This document shows, piece by piece, positions 27,362 to 36,441 of a stretch of DNA of 64,000 nt. The stretch lies in the NCBI RefSeq assembly GCF_030285625.1, contig NZ_CP127294.1, positions 9,432,001 through 9,496,000 on the forward strand. The letters are read 5' to 3'. The position numbers and the translations under genes were made by a program. Position 1 is the stretch's first letter; each line of letters starts with the position of its first letter. The notes under the pieces were generated by a model. That model ran no database searches. It was given only the letters and a program-made list of their open reading frames with translations, and was not told where the DNA came from. This stretch comes from Amycolatopsis sp. 2-15. Lineage in GTDB: Bacteria > Actinomycetota > Actinomycetes > Mycobacteriales > Pseudonocardiaceae.

Positions 27362-28584
27362 TTACTGCAAGCGAATCGGGTTCACGATGTCCGCTGTGAC
27401 CGTCAGTAGAGTGATGCCGCCGCCGATCACGACGAGCACCATCGTGACGGCCGAAAGCTTCGTGTAGTCGACCGGTCCGCCCGCCGCCTTGCCGCGCAGG
27501 CCGCGCAGCCAGTCGCGCACCTTCTCGTACCAGACGACGGCGATGTGCCCGCCGTCCAGCGGCAGCAGCGGCAGCAGGTTGAACACGCCGATGAAGAAGT
27601 TCAGGCTGGCCAGCAGGAAGAAGAAGATCTGCCACAGCCCCTGCTCCACGGCCTCGCCGCCGATGCGGCTCGCGCCGACGACGCTGACCGGGGTGTTCGG
27701 GTCGCGCTCGCCGCCGAAGATCGCGCTGACCACGGCCGGGATGCGCTGGGGAACTCCACGAGGCGCTGCGCGGTCTGGGCGAACATGTCGCCGGTGAAGG
27801 AGAACGTGGCGCCGATGCCGGTGATGCCGTTGTAGTGCAGGTACGCCGGCGGGATCACGGTGGAGGCACCCATCATGCCGACCTCGTGCACCTTGCCGTC
27901 GGTGCCCAGCCGCTGCACGCGCGGGATGTCCACCTGCACGTTCACGGTCTGGTCGCCGCGCTCCACCGTGATCGGCGTGAGGCCCTTGGCGTTCTGCACG
28001 ACCTGCAGCACGTCGGTCCAGCTCGCGGTGGGCTTGCCCGCCACGGAGACGATCTTGTCGCCTGCCTTGATCCCGGCCGTCTTCGCCGGCGTCGGCGCGC
28101 CGGGCGGGCACGACAGGTCGCTCAGCTGCTGCGTGGTGGTGGCCGGGCGGGCGCACGACGTGCTCTGGATGATCGGCCGCACCGGCTCCGACGCGGCCGC
28201 GATGTTCGGCAGGCCCATGGTGACCGACATCAGGTAGAGCACGATGAAGCCGAGGATGAAGTGCGTGATCGAGCCCGCCGACATCACGACGGTGCGCTTC
28301 CACGTCTTGAACCGCCACATCGCGCGCGGCGCCTCGTCCGGGGTCACCTCGTCGAGCGCCGTCATGCCGGCGATGTCGCAGAACCCGCCGAGCGGGATCC
28401 ACTTCGCGCCGTACTCGGTCTCGCCGCGGCGGAACGAGAAGATCGTGGGCCCGAAGCCGATGAAGTACCGGCGGACCTTCATGCCGAACATCTTGGCCGT
28501 GACCATGTGGCCGGCCTCGTGCAGCGCGACGGAGATGCAGATGCCCAGGGCGAACAGCACCACCCCGATGATGTAGGCGAGCAC
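27362..28584 (-). pseudogene. rseP: Site-2 protease RseP/Rip1 family, single-base frameshift
   Basis: Intramembrane zinc metalloprotease of the S2P family. The first frame (28584 down to about 27750) has SVALHEAGHMVTAKMFG with HExxH at residues 21-25, YFIGFGPTIFSF, four membrane segments, and a PDZ domain (AGIKAGDKIVSVAGKPTAS). The second frame holds NLLPLLPLDGGHIAV, the second catalytic block with Asp. The frames join exactly at RLVEFP/QRIPAVVSAIFGG if one C is added to the run CCCC (minus strand) at 27748-27751; the corrected protein is 407 residues, normal for the family. Lies 3 bases after dxr. More likely a sequence error than real loss. Confidence 0.9.
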
Positions 28585-28587
28585 GCG

Positions 28588-29793
28588 CTACTTCCCCTTA
28601 CCCAGCATCGATCCTGCGCGCCCTCGAGCCCAGCGCTCGGCGGCGAGTACGTCTTCGACGTCGCGCGGTTCGCGACGCCATTCGTCGGCGGCTTCGACCA
28701 CCTGGGAAACAGTGTCCACAATCGACGTGAAACCGGTGTTCTGCGCGAGGAAGGCGGCCACGGCCTCCTCGTTCGCCGCGTTGTAGACCGCCGGCAGGCA
28801 ACCGCCCACGGTGCCCGCGTGGCGCGCCAGCTCGACCGCCGGGAAGGCCTCGTTGTCGAGCGGTTCGAACGTCCAGCTCGCAGCTGTGTCCCACGAGCAC
28901 GCCGCGGCGGCGCCGGGCACGCGCTCGGGCCAGTGCAGCGCGAGCGCGATCGGCAGCCGCATGTCGGGCGGGCTGGCCTGGGCGATCGTGGAGCCGTCGA
29001 CGAACGTCACCATCGAGTGGATGATCGACTGCGGGTGCACGGTCACGTCGATGCGCGCGGGCTCGATGCCGAACAGCAGCGCGGCCTCGATCAGCTCCAG
29101 GCCTTTGTTGATGAGCGTGGCCGAGTTGATCGTGATGACCGGGCCCATGGACCACGTCGGGTGCGCCATGGCCTTCTCGATGGTCACGTCGGCGAGGTCC
29201 TCGCGCTTCTTGCCGCGGAACGGCCCGCCCGACGCGGTGAGCACCAGGCGCGCGACCTCGTTGTCCCGGCCGGCGCGCAGGGCCTGCGCGATGGCCGAGT
29301 GCTCGGAGTCCACCGGCACGATCTGCCCCGGCTTCGCGGCCGCGAGCACGAGCGGCCCGCCCGCGATGAGCGACTCCTTGTTGGCCAGCGCGAGTGTCGA
29401 GCCGGTGGCCAGGGCTTTGAGCGTGGGCCGCAGACCCTGCGACCCGGGCAGGGCGTTGAGGACGACGTCGACGTTCACGGCGTCGATGAGTTCCATCACG
29501 GCGTCGGCGCCGGCGAAGATGCGCGGGATGCGGAACTCGCCTTTCGAGTAGCCGCGTTGCTGCGCCTCGGCGTACAGGGCCAGCTGCAGGTCTTCGACCA
29601 CCGTCGGGCGGCTCACGGCCACGGCCTCGACGCCGTGGGCCAGGGCCTGCGCGGCGAGCGCCTGCGGGTCGGAGCCACCGGCGGCGATGCCCGCGACGGT
29701 GAACAGGTGGGGGTTACGAGCGGTGACGTCGAGGGCCTGGGCTCCGACGGACCCGGTCGAGCCGAGCACGAGGACGCTTCGCGAGGTAGTCAT
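28588..29793 (-). CDS. dxr: 1-deoxy-D-xylulose-5-phosphate reductoisomerase
   Basis: 401 residues; converts DXP to MEP with NADPH and a divalent metal, the committed step of the MEP pathway. N-terminal NADPH motif [17 protein letters not shown] (7-23), [11 protein letters not shown], substrate/metal block [15 protein letters not shown] with Asp and Glu, ASGGPFRG, and [21 protein letters not shown] (quoted in part: HPTWSMG and NSATLINKG). All catalytic positions are present. ATG start at 29793, followed by rseP 3 bases after the stop. With ispG in the same run, two of the seven MEP steps are co-located. Confidence 0.97.
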   Translation of the reverse strand: MTTSRSVLVLGSTGSVGAQALDVTARNPHLFTVAGIAAGGSDPQALAAQALAHGVEAVAVSRPTVVEDLQLALYAEAQQRGYSKGEFRIPRIFAGADAVMELIDAVNVDVVLNALPGSQGLRPTLKALATGSTLALANKESLIAGGPLVLAAAKPGQIVPVDSEHSAIAQALRAGRDNEVARLVLTASGGPFRGKKREDLADVTIEKAMAHPTWSMGPVITINSATLINKGLELIEAALLFGIEPARIDVTVHPQSIIHSMVTFVDGSTIAQASPPDMRLPIALALHWPERVPGAAAACSWDTAASWTFEPLDNEAFPAVELARHAGTVGGCLPAVYNAANEEAVAAFLAQNTGFTSIVDTVSQVVEAADEWRREPRDVEDVLAAERWARGRAGSMLGKGK

Positions 29794-29897
29794 CGCGCGC
29801 CATTATCGCCCGCCGAGCCGCGGCCCGTCTCCGCGGAGCACTCGGGGGTGTGGGATCATTACGGCGTACGAGGTTGAGCGGGTCAGGAGGAGTGATC

Positions 29898-30152
29898 GTG
29901 GCAGGCAAGGCGATCGAGAAGCGCCCCGAAGTGGACCCGCGCGACGAGCCGTCGGCGGAGTGGGGCTGGCACGGCTCGTTCCCGAAGGCCACGCGCATCG
30001 CCGGCTGGGTCAGCGTCGTCATCCTGCTGCTCATGATCAAGGGCAACCACGAGAACAACACCGAGAACGTGTGGCTCATCGGCCTCGCCGCGTTCCTCGC
30101 CCTTTTGCTCGTGCTCGACTTCCGCAAGCGCCGCACGGCCTGGCGCAAGTAG
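29898..30152 (+). CDS. DUF2631-type small membrane protein
   Basis: 84 residues: PSAEWGWHGSFPKATRIAGW, then two hydrophobic segments, VSVVILLLMI and VWLIGLAAFLALLLVLDF, separated by a polar KGNHENNTEN loop, and a basic RKRRTAWRK tail. This matches the DUF2631 pattern found near dxr in actinobacteria. GTG at 29898 sits 7 bases from GGAGGA; a GTG at 29892 is too close to that site. Divergent from dxr with 104 bases between. Function unknown. Confidence 0.82.
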   Translation: MAGKAIEKRPEVDPRDEPSAEWGWHGSFPKATRIAGWVSVVILLLMIKGNHENNTENVWLIGLAAFLALLLVLDFRKRRTAWRK

Positions 30153-30178
30153 GTCTTTCGTCGCTACCTTGCGGGGCT

Positions 30179-30847
30179 ATGAAGTCACGCTGGGTCGCTC
30201 TCGTTCTTTCGGTCGTGGCCGGCGTGGCGTTGTTCGCCGCCCCGGCCACTGCTGCTCCTGCTGCCTCTCCGGTCGTCCGCTGTGAGTTCACGCCGACCCC
30301 GGACAACCCGGCGGCTCGCCCGGTGGTCCGGCCCCTGCCTGTCGCCCTGACGCGCGGCACGGTCGACGTGACCTTCCACTTCAACTACGGCCCGGTCACC
30401 GTCCGCCTGAACCGCGCCGGCGCCGCTCCGTGCGCCGTGGCGAACATGGTGTCTCTGGTTCTGCAGCGGTTCTACGACCGTTCCCAGTGCTGGCGCCTGT
30501 CCGATTCCGAACGACTCGGCGTACTGCAGTGCGGCGACATCTACGAGGTGGAAAAGGGCGGCCCGGGCTACCGGTTCGCGGACGAGGTTTCAGGCGCGGA
30601 AACGTATGAACGCGGCACCGTCGCGATGGGCAACCAGGGCCCGGGGACGAATGGGAGCGAGTTCTTCATCGTCCATTCCTTCGCGCACATTCCCGCGCAG
30701 TACTCGGTGCTGGGCAAGGTGGTGCGCGGCATGGACGCGATCGACCGGATGGTGCAGGACGGCATCGTTCCGACCGATCCGAACGGGCCGCTGGACGGTG
30801 CGCCGAAGCACCCGGTGAAGATCGCGACGGCGTCGTTCGGCCACTAG
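30179..30847 (+). CDS. Secreted cyclophilin-type peptidyl-prolyl isomerase
   Basis: 222 residues. Sec signal (MKSRWVALVLSVVAGVALFAAPATA). The cyclophilin domain has ANMVSLVLQRFYDRSQCWRL (FYD block), LQCGDI, FADEVSGAETYERGTVAMGNQGPGTNGSEFFI (key parts GTVAMGNQGPGTNGSEFFI) and VLGKVVRGMDAID. It would speed proline isomerisation in exported proteins. The active Arg of classic FHRV(I)P is replaced in the CWRLSD context, typical of the divergent actinobacterial secreted type. ATG at 30179, 26 bases after the DUF2631 gene. Confidence 0.92.
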   Translation: MKSRWVALVLSVVAGVALFAAPATAAPAASPVVRCEFTPTPDNPAARPVVRPLPVALTRGTVDVTFHFNYGPVTVRLNRAGAAPCAVANMVSLVLQRFYDRSQCWRLSDSERLGVLQCGDIYEVEKGGPGYRFADEVSGAETYERGTVAMGNQGPGTNGSEFFIVHSFAHIPAQYSVLGKVVRGMDAIDRMVQDGIVPTDPNGPLDGAPKHPVKIATASFGH

Positions 30848-30966
30848 GACCCCAGCCTTGGGCAGCTCATAACCACCCCTGACCAGCACGAGTCACCCCA
30901 AAGAGTGAATATCGCTCAAGTCCGATTACAGTACGCGAGCAGTCGGGCGGCGGACCGGGGGAGCTC

Positions 30967-32040
30967 ATGCTGATGACGCACGAAACCTACCTCGCCACCA
31001 GGCGGTTCCCGGCGCTCGACGGGGTGCGGGCGATCGCCGCGGTGCTGGTGGTGGTGTTCCACTTCGGCGGGGCCGCGTGGGTGCGCGCGAACGGGTGGAT
31101 CGGGGTGCACGTGTTCTTCGTGCTGTCCGGGTTCCTGATCACGACGCTGGCGTTGCGCGAGGAGGATCGCGCCGGCCGTGTGTCGCTCAAGAACTTCTAC
31201 CTGCGGCGGGCGTTCCGGATCCTGCCGGTGTACTACGTGGTGCTCGGGATCTTCGTCGTGGTCACGGCGGCCAGGGGTGAGCTGAGGTCCAGTGGGCTGT
31301 TCGGCGCGCTCCCCTGGTTCGCGACGTTCCTCAACGAGTTCCACGTCGTCGGTGTGTTCGGGGTGGCGTGGACGCTCGGCGTCGAGCAGAAGTTCTACCT
31401 GGTGTGGCCGCTGCTGGCGTTCGGCGTCGCGGGGCTGGGCTTCCTGAAGAGGATCGGGCTCTCCGCAGGGTTGGTGGTCGCACTCGTCGCGCTGGTGCCC
31501 GTGCTGCCCTACTCCGGCGCGTACGCGTCCATCGTCATCGGCTGCACGGTGGCGATCGTTCTCCACCACCGCAAGGGGTTCGCGGTACTCAAACCGTTCA
31601 CGCACCCGGTGGCGGGCCTCGTGGTCGCCGCGGTGATCGTGGTGGTGCAGGTGTTCTTCACCGACCTCACCGTCGCCCTCCACGACGACGGTGGCGTCGC
31701 CGTCGGCACGGCCTACGCGGTGCTCGTGGCGCTGCTGCTGCCCTCGCTCGTGGCCGGCGGACCGCTGAGCCGGGTGCTCTCCCTCAAGCCGCTGCAGTTC
31801 ATCGGGGAGCGGTCGTACTCGCTCTACCTCATCCAGTCCATCGCCGGCTGGACGCTCGCCGGCCTCGTCCCGCACCTGGCGCACCCGCGCACGCTCACCG
31901 CGGTCGGCGTCACGGCCGTCGCGCTGCTGATGGCCGATCTGCTCTGCCGCTGGGTGGAGCTGCCGATGATCGCGCTCGGCCGGCGGGTCACGGCGAAACG
32001 CCCCGAGCCGGCCCCCGTCAAAGAGCCGGTCCCCGCGTAA
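30967..32040 (+). CDS. Acyltransferase 3 family membrane protein (OafA-like)
   Basis: 357 residues with about ten membrane segments. Signature blocks: FPALDGVRAIAAVLVVVFHF (catalytic His near 32), GVHVFFVLSGFLITTLALRE, FYLRRAFRILPVYYVVLG, and FGVAWTLGVEQKFYLVWPLL. The family moves acyl groups onto carbohydrate or antibiotic acceptors at the membrane; the acceptor is unknown. ATG at 30967 directly precedes the first signature. Terminator hairpin shared with the convergent MFS gene at 32044. Confidence 0.93.
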   Translation: MLMTHETYLATRRFPALDGVRAIAAVLVVVFHFGGAAWVRANGWIGVHVFFVLSGFLITTLALREEDRAGRVSLKNFYLRRAFRILPVYYVVLGIFVVVTAARGELRSSGLFGALPWFATFLNEFHVVGVFGVAWTLGVEQKFYLVWPLLAFGVAGLGFLKRIGLSAGLVVALVALVPVLPYSGAYASIVIGCTVAIVLHHRKGFAVLKPFTHPVAGLVVAAVIVVVQVFFTDLTVALHDDGGVAVGTAYAVLVALLLPSLVAGGPLSRVLSLKPLQFIGERSYSLYLIQSIAGWTLAGLVPHLAHPRTLTAVGVTAVALLMADLLCRWVELPMIALGRRVTAKRPEPAPVKEPVPA

Positions 32041-32043
32041 AAA

Positions 32044-32076
32044 GGGCCGCCCCGGGAACGAATCCCGGGACGGCCC
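32044..32076. terminator. Bidirectional terminator
   Basis: Arms GGGCCGCCCCGGGA (32044-32057) and TCCCGGGACGGCCC (32063-32076) pair in 13 of 14 positions with a 5-base loop, preceded by AAAAA. Lies between the acyltransferase gene and the convergent MFS gene. Confidence 0.88.
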
Positions 32077-32091
32077 GTGCACCCGAAATGG

Positions 32092-33858
32092 TCAGCGTTC
32101 GCTGGTCGGAGCCACCAGCTCACTCGGCCCGCCACCGGACTCCCCGGCGACCGCGGCCAGTTCCTCACCCACCGATTCCGAAGCCTTGCCCCTGTCCTTC
32201 GTGAGCAGCGACGCGACCGCGCCGATCAGGCAGACCACGATGGCGAAGCCGAAGGCCACGGCCAGACCGTCCTGGAACGGACCCGAGATCAGGTTCGGGA
32301 AGAAGCTGCGCCCGGTCAGGAACGACGCCTGGTCCGGCGGCAGGCTGCCCAGCTGGCCGCCCAGCAGCTGCTGGATCGGGTTGTAGCCCAGGAACGCCGC
32401 GAACAGCACGGCCACCGCGGGCAGGTGCGCCACCTGGTTGGCCGGCCCGGCCGCCACGCCGTGGGCGGTGAGGCCCTGGAACATCGCCGTCGGGAGGTTG
32501 TCCGACAGGCCGGCGATGATCAGGCTGAAGAAGAAGCCGATCGAGAGCACCATGGCCGCGTTCTGGAACGTGGTCATCATGCCCGCGCCGGACCCACGAG
32601 CGTCGGCCGGCAGGCTGTTCATCACCTCGGCGCGGTTGGGCGAGGAGAACATGCCCATGCCGATGCCGTTGACGAGCAGGATCGCCGCGAACGCCCAGTA
32701 GTTGAAGTTCACCGGCAGCAGGATCAGCAGCAGGAAGGTGATCGCGGTGATCACCAGGCCGCTCGACGCGAGCAGCCGGCTGCCGATGCGGTCGGACAGG
32801 ATGCCGGCCGTCGGTGCGGACACCAGGAAGCCGACGGTCATGGGCAGCATGTAGATGCCGGCCCACAGCGGTGTCTGCTCGAAGGTGTAGCCGTGCTGCG
32901 GCAGCCAGATGCCCTGCAGCCAGATGATCAGGATGAACTGCAGCCCACCACGCCCGAGCGACGCCGTGAGGTTGGCCAGGTTGCCCCAGCTGAACGACCG
33001 GATCCGGAACAGCGACAACCGGAACAGCGGGTTGGCCACCCTGGTCTCGATGATCACGAACGCGATCAGCACCGCGACGCCGCCGATGAGGCACGAGAGC
33101 ACCATCGGGCTGCCCCAGCCGGTCGGCGAGGCGCCGTAGGGCTGGATGCCGTAGGTGATGCCCACCAGCACCGCGATCAGGCCGACCGCGAAGGTGATGT
33201 TGCCCCACCAGTCCATCTTCGCGTGCTTGCGCACCCCGGTGTCGTGCAGCTTCACGTACGCCCAGATGGTGCCGACCACGCCGAAGGGCACCGACACCAG
33301 GAAGATCAGGTTCCAGTCGACGGGCGCGAGGATACCGCCGACGACCAGGCCGAGGAACGAACCCGCGATCGCCGCGACACCGTTCATGCCCAGCGCGAGA
33401 CCGCGCTGGTTGGCCGGGAACGCGTCGGTGAGGATGGCCGACGAGTTCGCCATCAGGAACGCGCCGCCGATGCCCTGCACGATGCGCCAGCCGATCAGCC
33501 ACAGCGCCGCCGCGTCACCGTCGAACCAGGTGATGGCCAGGAAGATCGACGACACGGTGAACACCGCGAAGCCGAGGTTGTACATCCTGGCCCGGCCGTA
33601 CATGTCCCCCAGCCGTCCGAAGCTCACCACCAGTACGGCGGTGACCACCAGGAAGCCCATGATCATCCACAGCAGGTAGCTGGTGTTGGCCGGCTCCAGC
33701 GGGTTGATCCCGATGCCCTTGAAGATGTCGGGCAGCGCGATGAGCACGATCGACGAGTTGATCGTCGCGATCAGCATGCCCAGCGTCGTGTTGGACAGCG
33801 CGATCCACTTGTATCGCGGACCCAGTTCCGCGAGTGAATACGTTCTGCGCTCGGCCAC
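32092..33858 (-). CDS. DHA2-family MFS drug exporter (EmrB/QacA type)
   Basis: 588 residues, about 14 membrane segments. Family blocks: LSNTTLGMLIATINSSIVLIALPDI (key D/N-rich first helix, quoted in part IATINSSIVLIALPDI), FGRLGDMYGRARMY (motif A), WRIVQGIGGAFLMANSSAILTDAF (part: RIVQGIGGAFL) and LVVGGILAPVDWNLIF (motif C). Proton-driven efflux of toxic organic compounds is the expected role. ATG start 33858. The upstream region has an exceptional nested palindrome (33897-33923), a likely repressor site, but no regulator gene lies next to it. Confidence 0.93.
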   Translation of the reverse strand: MAERRTYSLAELGPRYKWIALSNTTLGMLIATINSSIVLIALPDIFKGIGINPLEPANTSYLLWMIMGFLVVTAVLVVSFGRLGDMYGRARMYNLGFAVFTVSSIFLAITWFDGDAAALWLIGWRIVQGIGGAFLMANSSAILTDAFPANQRGLALGMNGVAAIAGSFLGLVVGGILAPVDWNLIFLVSVPFGVVGTIWAYVKLHDTGVRKHAKMDWWGNITFAVGLIAVLVGITYGIQPYGASPTGWGSPMVLSCLIGGVAVLIAFVIIETRVANPLFRLSLFRIRSFSWGNLANLTASLGRGGLQFILIIWLQGIWLPQHGYTFEQTPLWAGIYMLPMTVGFLVSAPTAGILSDRIGSRLLASSGLVITAITFLLLILLPVNFNYWAFAAILLVNGIGMGMFSSPNRAEVMNSLPADARGSGAGMMTTFQNAAMVLSIGFFFSLIIAGLSDNLPTAMFQGLTAHGVAAGPANQVAHLPAVAVLFAAFLGYNPIQQLLGGQLGSLPPDQASFLTGRSFFPNLISGPFQDGLAVAFGFAIVVCLIGAVASLLTKDRGKASESVGEELAAVAGESGGGPSELVAPTSER

Positions 33859-33880
33859 AGTGAAACCTTTCTCTCGTTCC

Positions 33881-33895
33881 CTTAGCTAGGCTAAG
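33881..33895. promoter_or_regulatory. 15-bp palindrome overlapping exporter promoter
   Basis: CTTAGC-TAG-GCTAAG at 33881-33895, perfect 6-bp arms, 22 bases upstream of the DHA2 start and directly adjoining the larger palindrome at 33897. May be a second operator or part of the promoter. Confidence 0.45.
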
Positions 33896-33896
33896 C

Positions 33897-33923
33897 AAGT
33901 TGCTTGCCTGTGGCAACCAACTT
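33897..33923. promoter_or_regulatory. 27-bp nested palindrome, candidate repressor operator
   Basis: Arms AAGTTG (33897-33902) and CAACTT (33918-33923), plus inner arms TTGCC (33904-33908) and GGCAA (33912-33916), share one centre at 33910; 11 of 12 positions pair. Placed 40 bases upstream of the DHA2 exporter start. Size and symmetry resemble TetR-type operators. Confidence 0.65.
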
Positions 33924-33985
33924 CGTAAATCGGTTACGAGAGAACCGTCACAGGTCGATCACTGTCCTTTGAAGACTATTTACTT

Positions 33986-35367
33986 TCACTCGACCGTGTG
34001 AATAGCGAAAACCTTCCCGGGGTTGAGGATTCCCTGCGGGTCCAGCGCGTTTTTCACAGCCTGGTGCATCTGCAGAACCGCCGGTCCGAGCTCGTTTTCC
34101 AGCCCCGGCAGCTTGAGCAGGCCCACGCCGTGTTCGCCGGTCACGGTGCCGCCGAGGGCCAGCGCATCGGCCACGATGTCGTCGAACGCGGCCTGCGCCC
34201 GCCGCCGCGCGTCCTCGTCGCCGGCCGGCGTGCTGAGCAACGGGTGGAGGTTGCCGTCGCCGATGTGTGCGACGTTGGCGATGAGCGTGTTGTGCCGCTT
34301 CGCCGCGAGGTCGATGCGCGCGAGCATCTCGGGCACGAGGTGGGTGGGCACGCAGACGTCCTCGGTCAGCAGCGGGCCGAGCCGCTCCAGCGCCGGGTAC
34401 GCCAGCCGCCGCGCGGCGAACAGCGCGTCGGCCTCCGCCTGGTCCGACGACTGCGCCGCCCAGGTGGCGCCGGCCTTCTCGAAGCACTCGAGCATCACGG
34501 CGGCCTCGTGCTCCCCCGCCGCGCCCGGCGCGTCGCTGCGGCCCAGCAGCACCACCTCCGCGTCGGCCGAGAGACCCATGTTCTTCCACTCGTCTACGGC
34601 AACGAGGCAGTGGCGGTCGACCAGCTCGAGCGCCGAGGGCACCACGCCGGACGCGCGGATCGCGGCGGCCGCCTCACCCGCGGCGACGGTCGAGTCGAAG
34701 TAGCCCGCCACCGTGCTCTCGGGCGCGCGCTGGGCCCGCAGGCGCACGGTGATCTCGGTGATCACGCCGAGCGTGCCCTCGGAGCCGACCATCAGGCCGG
34801 CGAGGTCGTAACCCGCCACGCCTTTCGCGGTGCGGCGCCCGAGCCGCACGAGCTCACCCGTGCCCGTGACGACCTGCAGGCCGAGCACGTAGTCGCGGGT
34901 CACGCCGTACTTCACGCAGCACACGCCGCCGGCGTTGGTGGCGACGTTGCCGCCGATCGTCGACCACGGGGAGCTCGCCGGGTCGGGCGGGTACCAGAGA
35001 CCGTGCTCGGCGCAGGCGGCACGCAGGTCGTCGTTCACCACGCCCGGGCCGACCACCGCGAGGCGCTCGACGGCGTCGATCTCGTGGATCGCCGTCATGC
35101 GGTCGGTGACGAGCACGACGCAGCCGGCCACGGCGTTGGCCCCGCCGGACAGCCCGGTGCCGGCGCCCGCGTGACCACGGGCGTGCGGTGCTTGAGGCAG
35201 ACCTTCACGGTGGCCTGCACGTCTTCGGCCGAGCGCGGCCGGACCACGACCTCGGGCAGCGCCCACGGAGCCCATTCGGCCTCGTCGTGGGCGAAGCTGC
35301 GCAGCACGTCGGGGTCGCGCACGAGGACCTCGGGCGGCAGGACGGCTTGCAGGTCTTCGATCAACAT
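33986..35367 (-). pseudogene. GlcD-type FAD-linked oxidase, single-base frameshift
   Basis: FAD_binding_4 domain plus FAD-oxidase C domain, as in glycolate/D-lactate dehydrogenases. First frame: LIEDLQAVLPPEVLV to CLKHRTPVVTR. Second frame continues GAGTGLSGGANAVAGCVVL (FAD pyrophosphate loop), PPDPASSPWSTIGGNVATNAGG, GSEGTLGVITEI, and the C-terminal NVAHIGDGNLHPLL and GEHGVGLLKLP. One missing base in the run CCC at 35166-35168 (minus strand GGG, expected GGGG) explains the break and would give 460 residues, the usual length. It would oxidise a 2-hydroxy acid. ATG at 35367. Error or recent mutation cannot be told apart here. Confidence 0.88.
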
Positions 35368-35493
35368 GGGCGCTCCCGATCGCGTTGTGGCTTCTCCCGC
35401 CAGGTTAAGGCGCTGCGACAGCAAGGGGCTGGGATGTCGAAACGGCGGCCGCTGCTTCGACGTAGGAGTAGAGACCGACTTCAGGAGGCAGCC

Positions 35494-35742
35494 ATGGGTA
35501 CCAGCTCACGCGGGATCGCGATGTTGCGGGCCGTCGCCGCCGGGCGCGCGAGGGTGACCTGCAGCGCCGAACCGGACCTGTTCGTCGACGGTCTGCCGTG
35601 CTGCGACCAGTTCACCGCCCACGCCCTGGCCCACGAAGGTCTCGTGCGCCCCGCGCGGCTCGGGCTCGTCGGACAGCAGGTGCCGGCGGAACTGACGCCG
35701 GCGGGCACGACCCTGCTGACGACGGTGGCCACGGCGGCGTGA
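35494..35742 (+). CDS. Small hypothetical protein
   Basis: 82 residues, ATG at 35494 with CAGGAGG eight bases upstream. Sequence includes VTCSAEPDLFVDGLPCCDQFTAHALAHEGLVRPAR, quoted in part: FVDGLPCCDQFTAHAL. Three cysteines, of which two adjacent. Similar short proteins without known function occur in related genomes, to my recollection. It is divergent from the FAD oxidase (126 bases) and ends at a strong terminator. Confidence 0.65.
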   Translation: MGTSSRGIAMLRAVAAGRARVTCSAEPDLFVDGLPCCDQFTAHALAHEGLVRPARLGLVGQQVPAELTPAGTTLLTTVATAA

Positions 35743-35764
35743 ACCACAGCGGCATGACACAAAG

Positions 35765-35808
35765 CAGGGCCCTGTCGTCTCGCCCGAGCGCGAGACGACA
35801 GGGCCCTG
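35765..35808. terminator. Long perfect bidirectional terminator
   Basis: 18-bp perfect stem: CAGGGCCCTGTCGTCTCG (35765-35782) with its complement at 35791-35808 and an 8-base loop. Lies between the small gene ending at 35742 and the convergent sortase gene ending at 35821. Confidence 0.9.
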
Positions 35809-35820
35809 GTCCGAGGACGC

Positions 35821-36441
35821 CTACGTGTTGAGCGAGCCGTAGACGATGATGTTGTCGAGGTAGCTGTGCGCGGCGGCGTCGAACGCCCCGCCGCACGTGA
35901 TGAGGCGGATCTGCGGGTCGGTGGTGTTGCCGTAGACCGCTTCGGTGGGGAATTCCTTCTTCGCGATCTGGTCGACCTTCGTGACGGTGAAGGTGGCCTT
36001 CGACCCGTCCTGGCGCCCGATCACGACCTGGTCGCCCTTCTTCACCTCGTGCAGCCGCCAGAAGATGCCCTTCTGGTGGTTGCCGTCGATGTGCCCGAGC
36101 ACCACGGCGGGGCCGACCTGGCCCGGCGTCGGGCTGTTGGAGTACCAGCCCGCCTGCAGTGGTTCGGTCACCGGCGGGACCTGCACGGTCTTGTCGGCGT
36201 TGAGCCCCAGCGACACGAGCGACGAGTGCGCGTCGATGCTCGGCACGTCGAGCGACACCGGCACCGACCGCGCGAGCCCGACCACGGGTGCGGCGCTCGC
36301 GGGCGCGGCCGGCTGCCGGGCCGGCGTCGATTCCGCGCCACAGCCGGACAGGGCGAAAGTGGCGACGAGGGCCAGCAGCAGGGCGAAGAGCCCGAACCGG
36401 CGCCGGGGCACTCCACGAACACTCACTGCACGATCGCTCAC
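35821..36441 (-). CDS. Class F-type sortase
   Basis: 206 residues. Signal/lipobox-like start (FALLLALVATFALSGCGAES; the LSGC could be a lipobox), then a sortase domain with VPSIDAHSSLVSLGL, VVLGHIDGNHQKGIFWRL (catalytic His), and IRLITCGGAFD (catalytic Cys); Arg expected at the end of the domain is not clearly seen (YLDNIIVYGSLNT). Class F sortases act outside the membrane on LPxTG-like proteins. GTG at 36441 overlaps the stop of the upstream APETG gene (GTGA), so they are translationally coupled. Confidence 0.88.
   Translation of the reverse strand: MSDRAVSVRGVPRRRFGLFALLLALVATFALSGCGAESTPARQPAAPASAAPVVGLARSVPVSLDVPSIDAHSSLVSLGLNADKTVQVPPVTEPLQAGWYSNSPTPGQVGPAVVLGHIDGNHQKGIFWRLHEVKKGDQVVIGRQDGSKATFTVTKVDQIAKKEFPTEAVYGNTTDPQIRLITCGGAFDAAAHSYLDNIIVYGSLNT

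Noticed and set aside
27362..28584. Recoding or selenocysteine as explanation for the rseP break
   Set aside because: No UGA lies at the break; a single missing base in a homopolymer fully restores the conserved sequence.
33881..33900. DtxR/IdeR-type iron box before the DHA2 exporter (TAGGCTAA)
   Set aside because: Only about 12 of 19 positions match the consensus; the local palindromes explain the sequence better.
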